NCBI RefSeq assembly: GCF_964059095.1
Contig: NZ_OZ060394.1
Span: 95,811 to 159,810 of the forward strand
DNA: 64,000 bases
Source of the DNA: Buchnera aphidicola (Chaetosiphella stipae setosa)
Lineage (GTDB): Bacteria > Pseudomonadota > Gammaproteobacteria > Enterobacterales > Enterobacteriaceae
Direction of reading: 5' to 3'
In this document: in pieces, positions 40,906-49,420 of the stretch
Numbering within the stretch: position 1 is the stretch's first letter
Layout: each line of letters begins with the position of its first letter
Program-made: the position numbers and the translations under genes
Notes under the pieces: model-generated
Database searches by the model: none
Told to the model about the DNA's origin: nothing
The model's input: the letters and a program-made list of their open reading frames with translations, nothing else

Positions 40906-42426
40906 ATGATACTTCTTTTATTAATTATTTTGCCTTTATTAGGTGGATTTTTTTCCTGGAAATCAGAAACACTTGGAAAGAAAATACCTCGTTTTGTTGT
41001 ATTATTTTTTTCAGTAATAAATTTATTTTTAATAATAAAACTTTTTTATGAAAATAATTATTTTCTAAAAGAGAACATGAATTCTATATGGAATGAAGAA
41101 ATTTCTATATCTTGGATGAAAACTTTAGGAATTAGTTTGCATCTAGGAATTGATTCATTATCATGGTTAATGATATTTTTAACTGCTTTTTTATCTTTCA
41201 TTTCGATTTTATTAACTTGGAATGAAAAAATTCGTGATATAGGATTATTTTATTTTTTTATGATGTGTATAGTTTCTAATATGATAGGTATGTTTTTATC
41301 TTTAGATTTATTTTTATTTTTTGTTTTTTGGGAGATTGTTTCAATACCAATATATTTTTTAATGATATATTGGGGAAGACAATATGAGAAAAATTATAAT
41401 ATCTGTTGTTCTATTGCTAATAGATATTTAATATATTCTCAGATATCTGGTTTTATTTTATTAATTTCTATTTTAGGTTTAGTAATAAACAATTATGATG
41501 TAAATCATGTATTAACTTTTGATTATAATTTATTAAGACATTCTCATATTAGTATAGAAACAGAAAATTTATTGATGTTTGGTTTTGTATTGTCTTTTTT
41601 TATTAAAATTCCTGTGATTCCTTTCCATAGTTGGTTTCCTAATTTTCAGAAAAATACTCCAATTTCTGGTTCTTTTGATTTAATTGGTATTGTAATAAAA
41701 ATTTCTATATATAGTTTATTAAGATTTAGTTTATTTTTGTTTCCTCGTGCTTCATATAATTTTTCTCAATTTTTTTATTTTATAGGGTTGTTGTGTATAT
41801 TTTATGGTATTTTTTTATCTTTCTCACAAAAAAGTATTAAAAAAATTATAGCTTATACTTCTATTTCTCATATGGGTTTTATTTTAATTTCTATATATTC
41901 TGGCAGTTTTTCTGCTTTTCAAGGAATTTTTATACAGTTTTTTTCTTATACTTTATCAACATCTGGATTAATTATTTTAACAAGAATATTATATAGAAAT
42001 TTTAAAACAGATAATTTTGAAAAAATGGGTGGTTTATGGAATAGAATGTTTTATTTACCTGGTTTTTTCTTATTTTTTGTTATGGCTAATTTAGGTATTC
42101 CAGGAACTGGAAATTTTGTTGGTGAATATTTCATGTTATATGGTGTTTTTACACGACATCCGATAATAGTATTTTTTTCTATGCTTGGTTTAATTCTTTT
42201 GTCTATTTTATTTTTAGAAGTTTTTCATAAAATTTTTTATGGAATAAGTAATGATTTATATGATTTAAAATATCAAATATCTTATTTAGAATTTTTTATT
42301 TTATTATTTTTTATGTTCTTACTAATTTTTATGGGATTTTTACCTAATTTTTATTTAAAAATTTTTGAAATTTTTATTGTAAATATTATGAAAGTAATTT
42401 CTCCGTTTACTATAATATATAGGTAG
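40906..42426 (+). CDS. nuoM: NADH-quinone oxidoreductase subunit M
   Basis: Second antiporter-like pump subunit, 506 residues (E. coli 509) with about 14 hydrophobic helices. The channel residues known in E. coli are kept: Glu in FVFWEIVSIPIYFLMIYWG, Lys in FFIKIPVIPFHSWFP, Lys in LIGIVIKISIYSLLR and Glu in GNFVGEYFML. AYTSISHMGF matches the broken-helix region. A 78-base spacer separates it from nuoL. Confidence 0.96.
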   Translation: MILLLLIILPLLGGFFSWKSETLGKKIPRFVVLFFSVINLFLIIKLFYENNYFLKENMNSIWNEEISISWMKTLGISLHLGIDSLSWLMIFLTAFLSFISILLTWNEKIRDIGLFYFFMMCIVSNMIGMFLSLDLFLFFVFWEIVSIPIYFLMIYWGRQYEKNYNICCSIANRYLIYSQISGFILLISILGLVINNYDVNHVLTFDYNLLRHSHISIETENLLMFGFVLSFFIKIPVIPFHSWFPNFQKNTPISGSFDLIGIVIKISIYSLLRFSLFLFPRASYNFSQFFYFIGLLCIFYGIFLSFSQKSIKKIIAYTSISHMGFILISIYSGSFSAFQGIFIQFFSYTLSTSGLIILTRILYRNFKTDNFEKMGGLWNRMFYLPGFFLFFVMANLGIPGTGNFVGEYFMLYGVFTRHPIIVFFSMLGLILLSILFLEVFHKIFYGISNDLYDLKYQISYLEFFILLFFMFLLIFMGFLPNFYLKIFEIFIVNIMKVISPFTIIYR

Positions 42427-42434
42427 AATATACG

Positions 42435-43883
42435 ATGAACTTAATTCTTGAAAATATTTTTTTTATTGCTCCTGTATTAATTTTAGGAATTTCAATTATA
42501 TTGAATTTATTGATTATTATTATTCAAAGAAATTTTGTTTTGTCTTTTTTAGTGACTATATTTGGATTAATATGTTCATTATTTTTTTTTAGTTATTTTA
42601 TGCGAAATACTATAATTGATGCAATTTATTTTTTATATTTTGATAATACAAGTTTTTATTATGTAATTTTATTTTTCTGTAGTAGTGTATTTACTTGTTT
42701 TTTTTCTTATTTATGGTTACGAGAAAAAAATGTCAATAAAGAAGAATTTAATTTATTATTATTAATATCTAATATCGGAGGATATTTATTATTTTTATCT
42801 GATGATATTTTTACTTTTTTTATTGGAATAGAATTATTATCTTTGCCTTTATTAGGTATGATGGGTTATTTTTCTTTTAGAAAATATTCTAATTTAGTAT
42901 CTACTTTTAAATATTTTATAATATCGAGCATTTCTTCTATTTTTTTATTATTAGGTTTATCTTTTATATATTTATTTTTTGGAAGCGTGAATTTATTTAT
43001 ATTAAAATCATCAGATTTTATAAATATTCCTGATAATACACATTTAATATTTTTATTTGGAATAGCTTTTTTATTTATTTCTTTTTTTGTAAAATTAGCA
43101 GTTTTTCCTTTTCATTGTTGGATTGCTGATATTTATTCAGAAGTTCCTTTAATTGTTTTAACATATTATGCAAATGCAGTAAAAATTGTTCTTTTCTTTG
43201 TTTTTTTAAAAATTTATATGACATTTTCGTCTTTTCATATTGCATTTTTTTCTTCTCTGTTAGAATGTGTTATTTTTTGTTCTATTATTTTTGGAAGTCT
43301 GTTATCTTTGTTTCAAAAAAATTTTAAAAAATTTTTAGGATATTCTTCTATTGTCCATTCAGGATATTTAATGATTCCATTATTATTTTTTTATGATGAA
43401 AATTTTTCTCAAATAATAGAAATTTATTTATTAGGATATATTTTAAATAGTACAGTTTTATTTAGTTCCATATATTTAATTTCTTGTTTTTTAGATAAAA
43501 ATAAAAATTATTCGTTAAAAAATTATGAAGGAATTTTTTGGAAAAGTCCTATTTTAACTTTTTCTATAATAATCTCTTCTTTTTCTATGATTGGAATACC
43601 TTTAACAATCGGATTTTTAAGTAAATTTTTTTTATTAAAAATTTTAATTATAAGAAAGAATATTAATTTAATTTTTAGTCTTTTTTTTGGAAGTATTATA
43701 AGTTTGTATTATTACTTTAATTTTATAAAACTATTTTTTTATAAAAATAAATTTAAAAATTTTGAAAATTCTTATGTTCAGACAAAATTATTTATATTTT
43801 GTAAAATTTTTGTTTTTTTACTATCATTAATGATAATTTTTTTTGGTTGTAATTTAGATATTTTAAATGTTAAAGTTTTGTAA
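42435..43883 (+). CDS. nuoN: NADH-quinone oxidoreductase subunit N
   Basis: Third antiporter-like pump subunit; 482 residues (E. coli 485). Conserved membrane charges: Glu in FFIGIELLSLPLLGMMGY, Lys in FFVKLAVFPFHCWIADIY and the Lys after TYYANAVKI, and Lys in GFLSKFFLLKIL. The PLIVLTYYAN segment corresponds to the P-stretch following the first TMH7-8 pair. Last gene of the nuoA-N operon. folC and dedD, which precede cvpA in E. coli, are not found downstream. Confidence 0.95.
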   Translation: MNLILENIFFIAPVLILGISIILNLLIIIIQRNFVLSFLVTIFGLICSLFFFSYFMRNTIIDAIYFLYFDNTSFYYVILFFCSSVFTCFFSYLWLREKNVNKEEFNLLLLISNIGGYLLFLSDDIFTFFIGIELLSLPLLGMMGYFSFRKYSNLVSTFKYFIISSISSIFLLLGLSFIYLFFGSVNLFILKSSDFINIPDNTHLIFLFGIAFLFISFFVKLAVFPFHCWIADIYSEVPLIVLTYYANAVKIVLFFVFLKIYMTFSSFHIAFFSSLLECVIFCSIIFGSLLSLFQKNFKKFLGYSSIVHSGYLMIPLLFFYDENFSQIIEIYLLGYILNSTVLFSSIYLISCFLDKNKNYSLKNYEGIFWKSPILTFSIIISSFSMIGIPLTIGFLSKFFLLKILIIRKNINLIFSLFFGSIISLYYYFNFIKLFFYKNKFKNFENSYVQTKLFIFCKIFVFLLSLMIIFFGCNLDILNVKVL

Positions 43884-44117
43884 TTTTTTAAAATCTTTAA
43901 ATATAGTTTTTTGAAGAAACTTTATGTAATAAAAATTAAAATATTTAATTTTAATTAATAAAAAATATCTTTATAAAGATGTTTTATATTTTTTTTAAAA
44001 ATTTTTTTATATAAGAATATTTATATAGAATATTTTTTGAAAATTTTTATATTCTATAATTTTTTTTTTAAAAGTATAATATGAATAAAATTTTTTAATT
44101 TTTTTTTTAATTTTATT

Positions 44118-44152
44118 AAAATAACTTTTTTTTTTAAAAAAAGTTATTTTAT
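44118..44152 (+). terminator. Hairpin after the nuo operon
   Basis: A 15-bp perfect inverted repeat AAAATAACTTTTTTT (44118-44132) / AAAAAAAGTTATTTT (44136-44150), with a 3-base loop, lies in the 299-base spacer between nuoN and cvpA. No gene relic is seen in this spacer. The stem itself is A/T-rich, so its strength is modest. Confidence 0.6.
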
Positions 44153-44182
44153 TAAAAGCAATATAATAATTTTGGAAAAAAC

Positions 44183-44639
44183 ATGAATATATATGATTTA
44201 ATTATTATTTTTTGTATTTTTATTTCAACTGTTGTAGGATTTTTCAGGGGTTTTGTAAGGGAAATATTATCTTTTTGTGTTTTATCTTCTGTTGTTTTTT
44301 TTTTATTCAAAAATAATAAATTATTTTTCTTGTATTGCTAATTTTTTTTTAAAAATTTTAATTATTTTTTTTACAATAAATATTTTAGTTTTATCTTTAG
44401 AATCTATTGCTTTTTATTTCTTATATGATTCTCTTATTGAGATGAAAATTTTTGGATTAGATAATTTTATATTAGGGGGTATTTTTGGATTTTTTAGAGG
44501 AATCATTTTTGTTTTTTATTGTATATTCTTTTTAAATAACATACCGTATATACATTATTATTTTCCTTATAAAAGATCTTTTTTTGTATCATTTTGTTTA
44601 AAATGTATACATTTTATGAAAAACATTAAATTATTATAA
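44183..44639 (+). pseudogene. cvpA: cvpA, frameshifted at a T10 tract (possibly slippage-rescued)
   Basis: Two overlapping frames together give CvpA, an inner-membrane protein linked in E. coli to colicin V production and envelope stress. The frame starting at ATG 44183 (after TTTGGAAA) encodes the N-terminus with the signature GFFRGFVREILSF and then meets TAA at 44339. The +1 frame carries the rest, including GLDNFILGGIFGFFRGIIF, to the stop at 44637. The switch falls in ten T residues (44295-44304). Removing one T gives a continuous protein of 151 residues (E. coli 162) with four hydrophobic helices. Beyond the single shift nothing is broken, so the gene is either a very young pseudogene or read through by polymerase slippage. 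Confidence 0.85.
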
Positions 44640-44715
44640 TATAATCAAACAAATTATTTTTTTTAAAAAGTTTTTAAGAGTTTTTTAAAAATTTCTAGTT
44701 AGGAAATAATAAATT

Positions 44716-45193
44716 ATGATTGGAAAATTAGTATATTCATGTAGATGGTTTTATTTCTTGTATATTTTGGTTTGTCTTTAAGTTTTATTTTATTAACAGT
44801 AAAGTTCCTTCAACAGGTTTTTTTTGTTCTAGAAATATTTATCATAACAGAATTCTAGTTTAGTTTTAGTGGTTTTATCTTTGATTGATATTGTTTGAGT
44901 TAGCAGTTTATTAGTGATAGTGATGTTTTCGAGTTATGAAAATTTTATATGTAAAATGAAAATAAAAGATAATAAAAAAAGTATTAGGATAGATTGGATA
45001 AATGGATATTATTTCAATTAAAAATGAGGTATCTTCTTCTATTATTGCTATTTTTTCTGTGTATTTTTGAAGATTATTTATGAAAGAAGATAAATTTTCA
45101 GGTGTAAAATATTATTGTGTATTTTTTATTCATTTAACGTTTTTTATATTCGTTTGTGGAATGGAATATCTTAATAAAATGAGGAAAAAATAA
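44716..45193 (+). pseudogene. yqhA: yqhA (UPF0114 family) pseudogene
   Basis: A degraded copy of YqhA, an inner-membrane protein of unknown function (UPF0114, TIGR00645). Segments in order: 44716-44778 (ATG start, YSCRWFYFLY), 44781-44855 (SFILLTVKFLQQ), 44857-45018 (LVLVVLSLIDIV, then LLVIVMFSSYENF) and 45002-45190 (MDIISIKNEVSSSIIAI, FFIHLTFFIFVCGMEYL). They align end to end with remembered E. coli YqhA; the SYENF block matches 11 of 13. Damage: stops at 44779, 44856, 44896 and 45068 plus three frameshifts. Two TGA stops replace Leu codons in otherwise aligned sequence. In Buchnera this family is known from leucine plasmids, between repA1 and repA2, so a chromosomal relic is unexpected. Confidence 0.88.
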
Positions 45194-45255
45194 AAAAATT
45201 TATTTATTTTATTTTTTTCTCGTATTTTTATATAAAATTTTTTATAAAAATTTTT

Positions 45256-46203
45256 TTAATGTTTAAACATTGCTGAAATCGATTCTTCATTTCTTATTCT
45301 TCTAATTGCTTCTGCTAACATTTTTGATAAAGTTAATTTTCTAACATTAGATAATTTTTTTATATTTTTCGATAATGGAATTGTATCACAAACTATAATT
45401 TCATCTAAACAAGAATTTTGAATATTAGAATAAATATTTCCAGAGAATACTGGATGAGTTGCATAAGCAAAGACTCTTTTTGCTCCTCTTTTTTTTAATG
45501 CAAGTGATGCATTACATAATGTACCTCCTGTATCAATCATATCATCGACTAATATACAGTCTCTATTTTTTACATCTCCTATTATATTCATAATTTTTGA
45601 AATATTGGAACTAGGTCGTCTTTTATCGATAATTGCCATTTCTGTATCATTTAATAGTTTAGCGATTGCTCGAGCTCGTATTACTCCTCCAATATCTGGA
45701 GATACCACTATTGGTTTGTTCAATTTATTTTTTATCATATCTTCTAAAAGTATTAGACTTCCAAAAACATTATCTACTGGTACGTCAAAAAATCCTTGAA
45801 TTTGTTCAGCATGTAAATCAACGGTTAAAATACGGTCTACTCCTACGTTAGATAAAAAATCTGCAATTACTTTTGCTGTAATAGGAACTCTTGCTGATCT
45901 TACGCGTCTATCTTGTCTAGCATATCCAAAATAAGGTATTACTGCTGTAATTATTCCAGCTGATGCTCTTCTTAAAGCATCGATCATAACAATTAATTCC
46001 ATTAAATTATCATTAGATGGAGCACAAATAGATTGAATAACAAATATATCTCCTCCTCTAACATTTTCATCAATTTTTACACTAATTTCTCCATCACTAA
46101 ATCGATTGACTGTTGCTTTTCCTAAATTAGAATTTAATAATTTTGCAATAGAATGAGCTAATTTAGGTATTGAATTTCCAGCAAATAATTTCATATCAGA
46201 CAT
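45256..46203 (-). CDS. prsA: Ribose-phosphate pyrophosphokinase (PRPP synthase)
   Basis: Makes PRPP from ribose 5-phosphate and ATP for nucleotides, histidine and tryptophan. 315 residues, identical in length to E. coli Prs and among the best conserved proteins in the window. Motifs: [27 protein letters not shown] (flexible loop/ATP), [26 protein letters not shown] and the PRPP loop [11 protein letters not shown]. In E. coli ispE lies upstream and hemA-prfA beyond; here ispE and hemA are gone and prfA lies divergently across a 320-base spacer. Confidence 0.97.
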   Translation of the reverse strand: MSDMKLFAGNSIPKLAHSIAKLLNSNLGKATVNRFSDGEISVKIDENVRGGDIFVIQSICAPSNDNLMELIVMIDALRRASAGIITAVIPYFGYARQDRRVRSARVPITAKVIADFLSNVGVDRILTVDLHAEQIQGFFDVPVDNVFGSLILLEDMIKNKLNKPIVVSPDIGGVIRARAIAKLLNDTEMAIIDKRRPSSNISKIMNIIGDVKNRDCILVDDMIDTGGTLCNASLALKKRGAKRVFAYATHPVFSGNIYSNIQNSCLDEIIVCDTIPLSKNIKKLSNVRKLTLSKMLAEAIRRIRNEESISAMFKH

Positions 46204-46429
46204 ATAAATCCTATATAATTTATTAAATTAAAATAATATATAAAAATTTCTTGAAATTTTATAAAAAAGTTTTTACTTTACATATTTTAAAAAAAATGAA
46301 TAAATAAAGTTTTTGAAAATTTTTTTATATTTAAAAATTTTATTTAATAATTTTATTAAAAATTTATATTATTTACAATAATTTCCTTTATATATTATTA
46401 ATTTATATTTAAAATAGTATCAATTTATT

Positions 46430-46470
46430 ATATCTATATTATAGATATTTAATATAGATATTATTTTTTT
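46430..46470. repeat. Nested inverted repeats between prsA and prfA
   Basis: ATATCTATATT (46430-46440) pairs perfectly with AATATAGATAT (46451-46461). The middle segment ATAGATA (46441-46447) can pair instead with TATCTAT at 46431-46437, so two exclusive hairpins are possible. A T-rich run follows on +. It may be an operator, a small attenuator ahead of prfA, or chance in A/T-rich DNA. The rest of the 46204-46523 spacer shows no gene. Confidence 0.45.
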
Positions 46471-46523
46471 ATATTTTTAAAATTTTTTATTAAATATATT
46501 TAAGAAAAAGGTTTTTATGAAAT

Positions 46524-47609
46524 ATGAAATTTTCTATATTAAAAAAATTAGAAGTTTTGGAAAATAGATTATATGAAGTGGAAAAAATTTTATCTGAAAA
46601 AAATACTATTCATAATAAAAAATATTTTTTAAATTTATCAAAAGAACATTTAAAAATTTCAAATACAGTTTTGTTATTTAAAAAATGGAAAGAAAATGAA
46701 TTAAATATTCGAAAAACAAAAAATATTTTACACGATAAAGAAATTTATTCATTGGCTATAGAAGATTTAAAAATTTTGAAGAAAAAAAAGTTAAATTTAG
46801 AAAAAAAAATATTTTTATCATTATTATCAAAAGATTCAAAAGATTTATTAAATTGTTTCATAGAAATTCGCGCTGCAACTGGAGGAAATGAATCATCAAT
46901 TTTTTCTGGAGATTTATATAAAATGTATGTAAGATATGCAGAATTAAAAAAGTGGAAAATAGATCTGATACATTCTCATTATGGAGAGCATGGTGGATTT
47001 AAAGAAATTGTTTTCAAAATAATTGGTCAAGGAGCTTTTGGAAGATTGAAATTTGAATCTGGAGGACATAGAGTACAAAGAGTTCCTAAAACTGAAACTC
47101 AGGGAAGAATACATACTTCTACATGTGTTGTAGCTGTTATTCCAGAATTACCAAAAGAAAAAGGTTTAAAAATAAATATGAAAGATTTAAGAATTGATAC
47201 CTTTAAATCATCTGGCGCAGGTGGTCAACATGTAAATACCACTGATTCAGCAATTAGAATTATGCATATTCCAACAGGAATAGTAGTTGAATGTCAAAAC
47301 GAACGTTCTCAGCATAAAAATAAATCTAAAGCATTGTCTATTTTACAAGCTAGGATTGAAGCTGCAATAAATTTAAAAAAACATCAAGAATCTTCTTTTT
47401 TAAAAAAAAAATTGTTAGGAAGTGGAGAGCGTTCTGATAGAAATAGAACATATAATTTTTCTCAAAATAGAGTAACAGATCATCGAATTAATTTAACGTT
47501 ATATAAATTAGATGAGATTTTATCAGGAAATTTAGATTTTCTAATTGATCCAATTATTCAAGATAACCAAGCTTATTTATTGTCTAAATTATCTGAGATA
47601 GATAAATGA
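46524..47609 (+). CDS. prfA: Peptide chain release factor 1
   Basis: RF1 recognises UAA and UAG and triggers peptide release. 361 residues (E. coli 360). Domain 1 helical (about 1-105), then EIRAATGGNESSIF, the stop-codon-reading region with GGHRVQRVPKTETQGRIHTSTCVVAVIP (PxT loop) and the catalytic GGQ in SSGAGGQHVNTTDSAIRI. C-terminal block ERSDRNRTYNFSQNRVTDHRI. The stop overlaps prmC as ATGA. In E. coli hemA precedes it; it is absent here. Confidence 0.97.
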   Translation: MKFSILKKLEVLENRLYEVEKILSEKNTIHNKKYFLNLSKEHLKISNTVLLFKKWKENELNIRKTKNILHDKEIYSLAIEDLKILKKKKLNLEKKIFLSLLSKDSKDLLNCFIEIRAATGGNESSIFSGDLYKMYVRYAELKKWKIDLIHSHYGEHGGFKEIVFKIIGQGAFGRLKFESGGHRVQRVPKTETQGRIHTSTCVVAVIPELPKEKGLKINMKDLRIDTFKSSGAGGQHVNTTDSAIRIMHIPTGIVVECQNERSQHKNKSKALSILQARIEAAINLKKHQESSFLKKKLLGSGERSDRNRTYNFSQNRVTDHRINLTLYKLDEILSGNLDFLIDPIIQDNQAYLLSKLSEIDK

Positions 47610-48439
47610 ATATCAAAGAATGGAAAAATTATGCGTTAAAAAAATTAAATAAAATTTTTAATTTTAAATTAGATATTGATATTTTATTGAGTTATGTTTT
47701 AAAAAAAAAACGTAGTTGGATTTTATGTTTTGAAGAGTATGTGTTAAATGATGAAGAAATTTATTTTTTAAATAAGTTAATTAAACGAAGATCTTGTAAT
47801 GAGCCTATTGCATATTTAATACATAACAAAGAATTTTGGTCATTGAATTTTTTTGTTTCTAAAAGAGTATTAATTCCTAGACCGGATAGTGAAATATTAG
47901 TTGAAATTGCTTTAAAAAAAATAAATAATTCTTCGTGGAATGTTTTAGATTTAGGAACTGGATGTGGCAATCTTGCAATTTCTATTGCGTATTCTAATAA
48001 AAATTGTTGTGTAACAGGAATAGATTATACAAATAAAATTGTTGATTTAGCATTATATAATGCTAGGAAATTAAATATTAAAAATGTGAATTTTTTTTGT
48101 AGTAATTGGTTTTCTTGTGTAGATAATAAGAAATATAACTTAATTGTTAGTAATCCACCATATATTAGTAAAAAAGAATTTTTTTTGTATAAAAGAAATT
48201 TACTTTTTGAGCCAATTACATCGTTATATTCAAAAAAAAATGGTTTTTCTGATATAATTCATATTATTAAAAATTCTAAAAAGTATTTAAAAAATAAAGG
48301 TTGGTTATTAATAGAACATGGATGGAAACAGAAAAAACAAGTAAAATATTTATTTAAAAAATATTTTTATTTTAATATAAAAACATATAAAGATCTAAAT
48401 AGAAAAAATCGAGTTACTGTAGGGCAAGTAATATTTTAA
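47606..48439 (+). CDS. prmC: Release factor glutamine methyltransferase
   Basis: N5-methylates the glutamine of the GGQ motif in RF1 and RF2. 277 residues, the E. coli length. N-terminal helical domain, the SRxxxPRPDSE-like RVLIPRPDSEILVE block, the SAM loop VLDLGTGCGNLAISIA and the catalytic LIVSNPPYI. Its ATG overlaps the prfA stop by four bases, so enzyme and substrate are co-translated, as in E. coli. Confidence 0.96.
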   Translation: MNIKEWKNYALKKLNKIFNFKLDIDILLSYVLKKKRSWILCFEEYVLNDEEIYFLNKLIKRRSCNEPIAYLIHNKEFWSLNFFVSKRVLIPRPDSEILVEIALKKINNSSWNVLDLGTGCGNLAISIAYSNKNCCVTGIDYTNKIVDLALYNARKLNIKNVNFFCSNWFSCVDNKKYNLIVSNPPYISKKEFFLYKRNLLFEPITSLYSKKNGFSDIIHIIKNSKKYLKNKGWLLIEHGWKQKKQVKYLFKKYFYFNIKTYKDLNRKNRVTVGQVIF

Positions 48440-48510
48440 TATATTTATGTTTAAAAAGATATTTTTATACATGATTATCAATTATTTTAATATATTCATT
48501 TGGTAAAAAC

Positions 48511-49320
48511 ATGAAAGATTTTTTAGGTGTGAATTTTTCTAAATTAACTATTTTAGAATCTGTATCCTTTTGTTTAAAAAAAATTATTTCAGATTTTCCT
48601 GAAAAATTATTTTTTTTTCAAATAAAAAAAAAAATTAAAGAAGCTAAAGAGCATTTATCTTTTGAAAAAAATTCTCACAATCAGTTAAAAAATTTATTAA
48701 ATTTATTTTATTTTATTTGGAGATTTAAAGAAATTAATGGAAAGTATAATTTATCAGATGTGTTGTTATTAGATAAAGTTTTACAAACTTATAGGGGAAC
48801 AGCTTTATCTTTAGGAATAATTTTATTACATTTTGCTAACAAATTAAATATTTCTTTAGACCCAGTAATTTTTCCTACACAGATTATTTTAAAATCTAAT
48901 TTATCTAATAAAAAAACTTTATTAATTAATCCTTTTAATGGAGAGATTTTAAATAATCGTGTTTTAGACCTTTGGTTAAAAGGAAATATTAGTTCTACAA
49001 TTGATCTTAATGAAAGTTATTTAAAAGTTGCTAAATCTAAAGACGTATTAAAGAAATTTTTTAATGTTCTTAAATCTTCTTTAATGGAAGAAAAAAAAAT
49101 AGAATTAGCATTAAATGTAAGTAATGTTTTATTGAAAATTTTTCCAAAAGATCCATATGAAGTGCGAGATAGAGGATTAATTTATTCTCAATTAGGATGT
49201 TATGAAGTTGCAATAGAAGATTTGTCTTATTTTATTTATAAATGTCCTGATGATCCTATTATTGATATTTTAAAATTAAAGATTCAATCTATTAAAAATA
49301 ATATTTGTACTTTGCATTAA
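48511..49320 (+). CDS. sirB1: SirB1/YchA family protein (transglutaminase-like, TPR)
   Basis: Homologue of E. coli SirB1 (YchA), 269 residues in both. The N-terminal half resembles the family's transglutaminase-like core with LLDKVLQTYRGTALSLGIILLHFANKL and the LINPFNGEIL block. The C-terminal third (about 180-260) has tetratricopeptide-like helices (ALNVSNVLLKIFPKDPYEVRD, LGCYEVAIEDLSYF, shown in part). Precise function is unknown; the conserved prfA-prmC-sirB1 neighbourhood hints at a link to translation. The active-site residues of true transglutaminases are not assured here. Confidence 0.9.
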   Translation: MKDFLGVNFSKLTILESVSFCLKKIISDFPEKLFFFQIKKKIKEAKEHLSFEKNSHNQLKNLLNLFYFIWRFKEINGKYNLSDVLLLDKVLQTYRGTALSLGIILLHFANKLNISLDPVIFPTQIILKSNLSNKKTLLINPFNGEILNNRVLDLWLKGNISSTIDLNESYLKVAKSKDVLKKFFNVLKSSLMEEKKIELALNVSNVLLKIFPKDPYEVRDRGLIYSQLGCYEVAIEDLSYFIYKCPDDPIIDILKLKIQSIKNNICTLH

Positions 49321-49375
49321 AAAATTTTTAAAGGTAATATTTAAATATTAAAATTTTAATATATATGAAAATTAA

Positions 49376-49402
49376 AAAAACAACTTTAATTGTTTTTATT
49401 TT
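49376..49402 (+). terminator. Terminator after sirB1
   Basis: Arms AAAAACAA (49376-49383) and TTGTTTTT (49390-49397) with a 6-base loop are followed by ATTTTTATTT, between sirB1 and ackA. The stem is weak in G+C, but position and T tail fit the end of prfA-prmC-sirB1. Confidence 0.5.
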
Positions 49403-49420
49403 TATTTAGGAGTAAAAATT

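Noticed and set aside
44277-44639. Separate small membrane protein of 120 residues after nuoN
   Set aside because: It is the C-terminal part of cvpA, out of frame with its N-terminus.
44896-45070. TGA codons at Leu positions in yqhA read as codon reassignment
   Set aside because: TGA ends apaH, nuoK and other genes in this window, tryptophan uses TGG, and yqhA carries other stops and frameshifts, so it is a pseudogene.
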